Assembly (NCBI GenBank): GCA_012516935.1
Contig: JAAYVZ010000025.1
Coordinates: 1-33,352 of the forward strand
Length of the DNA stretch: 33,352 nt
Direction of reading: 5' to 3'
Source: Holophagae bacterium
Lineage (GTDB): Bacteria > Acidobacteriota > Thermoanaerobaculia > Thermoanaerobaculales > Thermoanaerobaculaceae
Shown here: positions 31,148 to 33,352 of the stretch, piece after piece
How positions within the stretch are numbered: the first letter of the stretch is position 1
Layout: every line of letters starts with the position of its first letter
Position numbers and translations under genes: made by a program
The notes under the pieces: model-generated
What the model saw: only the letters and a program-made list of their open reading frames with translations
Told to the model about the DNA's origin: nothing
Database searches by the model: none

Positions 31148-32836
31148 ATGAGGCGATCGACCGTCGGAGGCGCGTGTGGCCTTGCTGCCGTGCTCGTTGC
31201 AGCGTCGGGGCTGGCCGGGGATGTGGCCGTGGTGCCGCTTGGGCTGTGGCAACAGGCTGCCAGCGGTGGTGATGTCGAGTGCCTGGCTGTGCTGCGGCCG
31301 GTTGCTTCGCCATCCGCTGACCTCTCGGCTGTCGCCTCGGCCCCTGTCCTCCCGCTGGCCCACTGGGAGACCCGCGGTTATGTGCTGCGACGGTACTCGG
31401 AGCTGCCGGTGGTGCACCTGCGCGTTCCGGGGCGCCTTCTCGACGAGCTGGCACGGAACCCGGAGATCGCGGGGCTGAGCCCGCTTCGCACTGCCCACGC
31501 CCTCCGCAAGGAGGGCAAGGCGCTGATGAAGGTTCCAGACGTGCAGGCGAAGGGATTCACCGGCCTCGGTATCGGGATCGCGGTTCTCGATACCGGTGTC
31601 GACTACACCCACCCCGAGCTGGCACCGGGCGGAACCGGGGCTGGTGTCAAGACCATCAAGCTGTACGACGCGGTCGACAACGACCAGGACCCACGTGATG
31701 GCGAGGGGCACGGCACCGCAGTTGCCGGGATTGCCGCCGGCAGCGATGGTGGTGTGGCGCCACGCTCCACGGTGGTCGCGGTACGGGTGCTCAACAACGA
31801 TGGGGAGGGATCGAGTGCCCAGATCCTCGCCGGCCTGGACGCCGTGCTGACGAGCGTTCGTACCGGCAACCCCTACAACATCCGGGTCCTCAACCTGTCG
31901 CTGGGTGGCTACGACGATGACTGGCCACCCGGACCCGACACCTGCGACGACCTCGATCCCGCTTTTGACGCCGCCTTCCAGGCCCTCACCGAAGCTGGCG
32001 TGCTGGTGGTGGCGGCCGCTGGCAACGGAGGTTGCAGCCGGGGTGTGGCTTGGCCGGCTTGTTTGAGCACCGCCCTGGCCGTCGGCGCGGTGTACGACGC
32101 TGAGATCTGCATGGACCCGATCCCCGTGCCGTTCATGTGCTTGTCGACCCAAATGAGCTTCGGCGAAGGGCAGTGCATGCGCGACGGGTGCGTCCAGAAC
32201 ACCAAAGCCGACCGCATCACCTGCTACTCGGACTCGGGGACCAAGCTCGGCGTCTGGGCCCCCTCCCACTGCGCCAAGACCGCCAGAAAAGGCGGCGGGT
32301 ACGAGGACTGCTTCGGCGGGACTTCGGCTGCGGCACCCTATACAGCGGGTGTGGCCGCGCTGCTCGCACAAGCCTATCCCCTCCATGGGCCGGCAGCGTT
32401 GCGGAAGGCGCTCGAGCAGACCGGCAAGGCTCGCACCGACGACCGCAACTCCATCACCCGCAACCGTGTCGAAGCACTCGCCGCCTTCGATTTTCTGGCC
32501 TCGTACTGCGGGCCACCGGAGCCACCGACCGATTTCCGCGGGGATCCGGTCGGGATTTGCCCAGGCGGGAGTGCCACACTGTCCTGGAATGCCGTCGGCA
32601 CCCCCGACGCCTACCGGGTCCAGAGGTCGCTGACACCCGACTTCTCGATCGTCGAGGAGACTGTCACCGCCAGCAACAGCCTCGTCATCACCTACGCGGC
32701 AGCAACCCCAGCAACGCTGTACTATCGGGTACGGGCAGAACGCGCCTGCGGCAGCCACTCGCTGTGGTCGACCACGGCTGCTCTGCCCTATGCTCCACAG
32801 TGCGGCCGCACCGTTCGCCGCCACCTCACGAGGTAG
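31148..32836 (+). CDS. Secreted S8 subtilisin-like serine protease with Fn3-like C-terminal domain
   Basis: A 562-residue secreted protease. A signal peptide covers about residues 1-24, then a prodomain-like region to about 120. The catalytic triad is complete: Asp148 (AVLDTGVDYTHPEL), His188 (GEGHGTAVAGIAAG) and Ser393 (FGGTSAAAPYTAGVAALL), with oxyanion Asn293 in AAAGNGG. Between Asn293 and Ser393 is an unusual insertion with many Cys (296, 305, 321, 331, 343, 348, 359, 375, 388), probably disulfide-bonded. Residues about 460-560 look like a fibronectin type III domain (SATLSWNAVGTPDAYRVQRS, TLYYRVRAERACG). The ATG at 31148 has GGGGAGGG five bases upstream. Confidence 0.93.
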   Translation: MRRSTVGGACGLAAVLVAASGLAGDVAVVPLGLWQQAASGGDVECLAVLRPVASPSADLSAVASAPVLPLAHWETRGYVLRRYSELPVVHLRVPGRLLDELARNPEIAGLSPLRTAHALRKEGKALMKVPDVQAKGFTGLGIGIAVLDTGVDYTHPELAPGGTGAGVKTIKLYDAVDNDQDPRDGEGHGTAVAGIAAGSDGGVAPRSTVVAVRVLNNDGEGSSAQILAGLDAVLTSVRTGNPYNIRVLNLSLGGYDDDWPPGPDTCDDLDPAFDAAFQALTEAGVLVVAAAGNGGCSRGVAWPACLSTALAVGAVYDAEICMDPIPVPFMCLSTQMSFGEGQCMRDGCVQNTKADRITCYSDSGTKLGVWAPSHCAKTARKGGGYEDCFGGTSAAAPYTAGVAALLAQAYPLHGPAALRKALEQTGKARTDDRNSITRNRVEALAAFDFLASYCGPPEPPTDFRGDPVGICPGGSATLSWNAVGTPDAYRVQRSLTPDFSIVEETVTASNSLVITYAAATPATLYYRVRAERACGSHSLWSTTAALPYAPQCGRTVRRHLTR

Positions 32837-32906
32837 GGAGCAGCAGGCGGTCGCCGTCCCGCCGTGAAGCGTGCGCTAGATCCAGGCTGAGGGCGGGCCG
32901 GACTCG

Positions 32907-33352
32907 CTACCGGTTCAGCTCCAGCCCGAACGTCGCGCTCAAAAACACCGCCATCTCCGCCCGGGTCACGATCCCGTCCGGACAGTACAGCGATGGCGCA
33001 CACCCCGAAGCGATCCCCTCCGCCGCCAACTGCTCGATGAAATCCCCCGCCCAGTGGTCGATCGGCACGTCGCCGAACACCAGCCCCGTCGAGGCCGGCG
33101 GCACGTACCCCAGCCCGTGCTCGGCCATCAGCAGGAACACCGCCATCTCCGCCCGCGTGATCGGATTCCCCGGACAGTACATCGCCGGCCCACACCCGCT
33201 GCTTATCCCCTCCGCCACCAACGCCTCGATGAATCTCCCCGCCCAGTGGTCGGCCGGCACATCGCCGAACACCAGCCCGGTCGCCGGTGGCGGCACGTAG
33301 CCGGACCCGTGCTTGGCCATCAGCAGCAGCACCGCCATCTCGGCCCGCGTCA
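32907..33352 (-). CDS. SLH-repeat surface protein, C-terminal part (runs off right edge)
   Basis: At least 148 codons of the C-terminus of a larger protein are seen; the frame stays open to the window edge (TRAEMAV continues past the ATG at 33338). It consists of tandem S-layer-homology-like units of 64 residues: TRAEMAVFLLMAEHG, then VFGDVPxDHWAGxFIExL and AEGIxSGCxPxxYCP. The SLH motif binds cell-wall or outer-surface polymers. A Cys pair in each unit (SGC....YC) is a departure from the classical SLH motif, and I associate it with Acidobacteriota proteins. The last unit ends in a short FGLELNR tail. It converges on the subtilase gene across a 70-base gap with no clear terminator. Confidence 0.88.
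   Translation of the reverse strand, partial: TRAEMAVLLLMAKHGSGYVPPPATGLVFGDVPADHWAGRFIEALVAEGISSGCGPAMYCPGNPITRAEMAVFLLMAEHGLGYVPPASTGLVFGDVPIDHWAGDFIEQLAAEGIASGCAPSLYCPDGIVTRAEMAVFLSATFGLELNR
32944..33352 (-). repeat. 192-bp tandem repeat encoding SLH units
   Basis: The block accgccatctcsgcccg recurs at 32947, 33139 and 33331, exactly 192 bases apart, and intervening sequence (for example ccggacagtacatcg, cagtggtcg, cgaacaccagccc) is also shared. Two full units and the start of a third are visible. High DNA identity suggests recent duplication or gene conversion. Confidence 0.8.

Noticed and set aside
1-33352. CRISPR arrays, transposases, integrases, phage genes and rRNA
   Set aside because: No regularly spaced direct repeats other than the coding SLH units, and no motif of these classes in any frame.

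Overview
The window is GC-rich chromosomal DNA from a Gram-negative bacterium. Evidence for an outer membrane is a TonB-dependent receptor, lipoproteins and secreted hydrolases. My best guess at the lineage is Acidobacteriota, near Thermoanaerobaculia. That guess rests on three gene types seen together: a Gld-like ABC exporter with a DUF4340 partner, [FeFe]-hydrogenase maturases, and SLH repeats carrying a Cys pair (SGC....YCP). It is an inference from gene content, not from a marker gene. Coding is dense, with third codon positions mostly G or C. I see no phage, insertion sequence, tRNA, rRNA or CRISPR array. Twenty-six genes are called, and the first and last run off the window.

Layout. 1-161 (-): N-terminus of SelA (selenocysteine synthase), divergent from a coupled pair, an MXAN_5187-like protein and an exported TPR protein (223-1649, +). 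1762-5348 (-): penicillin-acylase-family hydrolase followed by a YchF-like GTPase. 5502-7127 (-): exported C69 dipeptidase. 7251-11563 (-): hydG, a 55-codon small ORF, a permuted NlpC/P60 (YiiX/YebB-like) hydrolase and hydF, nearly all overlapping. 11723-13783 (-): TonB-dependent receptor, with a promoter and a 29-bp near-perfect palindrome upstream. 14019-18601 (+): four-gene Gld-like ABC exporter operon. 18685-23917 (-): lipoprotein with SGDV repeats, PDZ-domain histidine kinase and sigma-54 response regulator. 23996-26725: convergent phosphatase genes with overlapping 3' ends. 26851-27318 (+): small lipoprotein, followed by a 419-bp gene-free stretch with strong inverted repeats. 27738-28394 (-): DedA protein. 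28579-31071 (+): DegT aminotransferase and a polyprenyl-phosphate sugar transferase, a surface-glycan pair. 31148-32836 (+): secreted subtilase. 32907-33352 (-): end of an SLH-repeat protein.

How the genes fit together. The hyd cluster supplies two of the three H-cluster maturases; HydE and the hydrogenase itself are not in the window. Its small ORF and cysteine hydrolase are locked into the same transcript by TGATG and ATGA junctions, and this is the most interesting arrangement here. The lipoprotein, PDZ kinase and sigma-54 regulator look like an envelope-sensing unit. The TonB receptor has a readable promoter and operator pointing to a dedicated repressor that is not encoded in the window. 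Much of the remaining content acts in the periplasm, envelope or outside the cell: dipeptidase, acylase, PafA-like phosphatase, subtilase and glycan synthesis.
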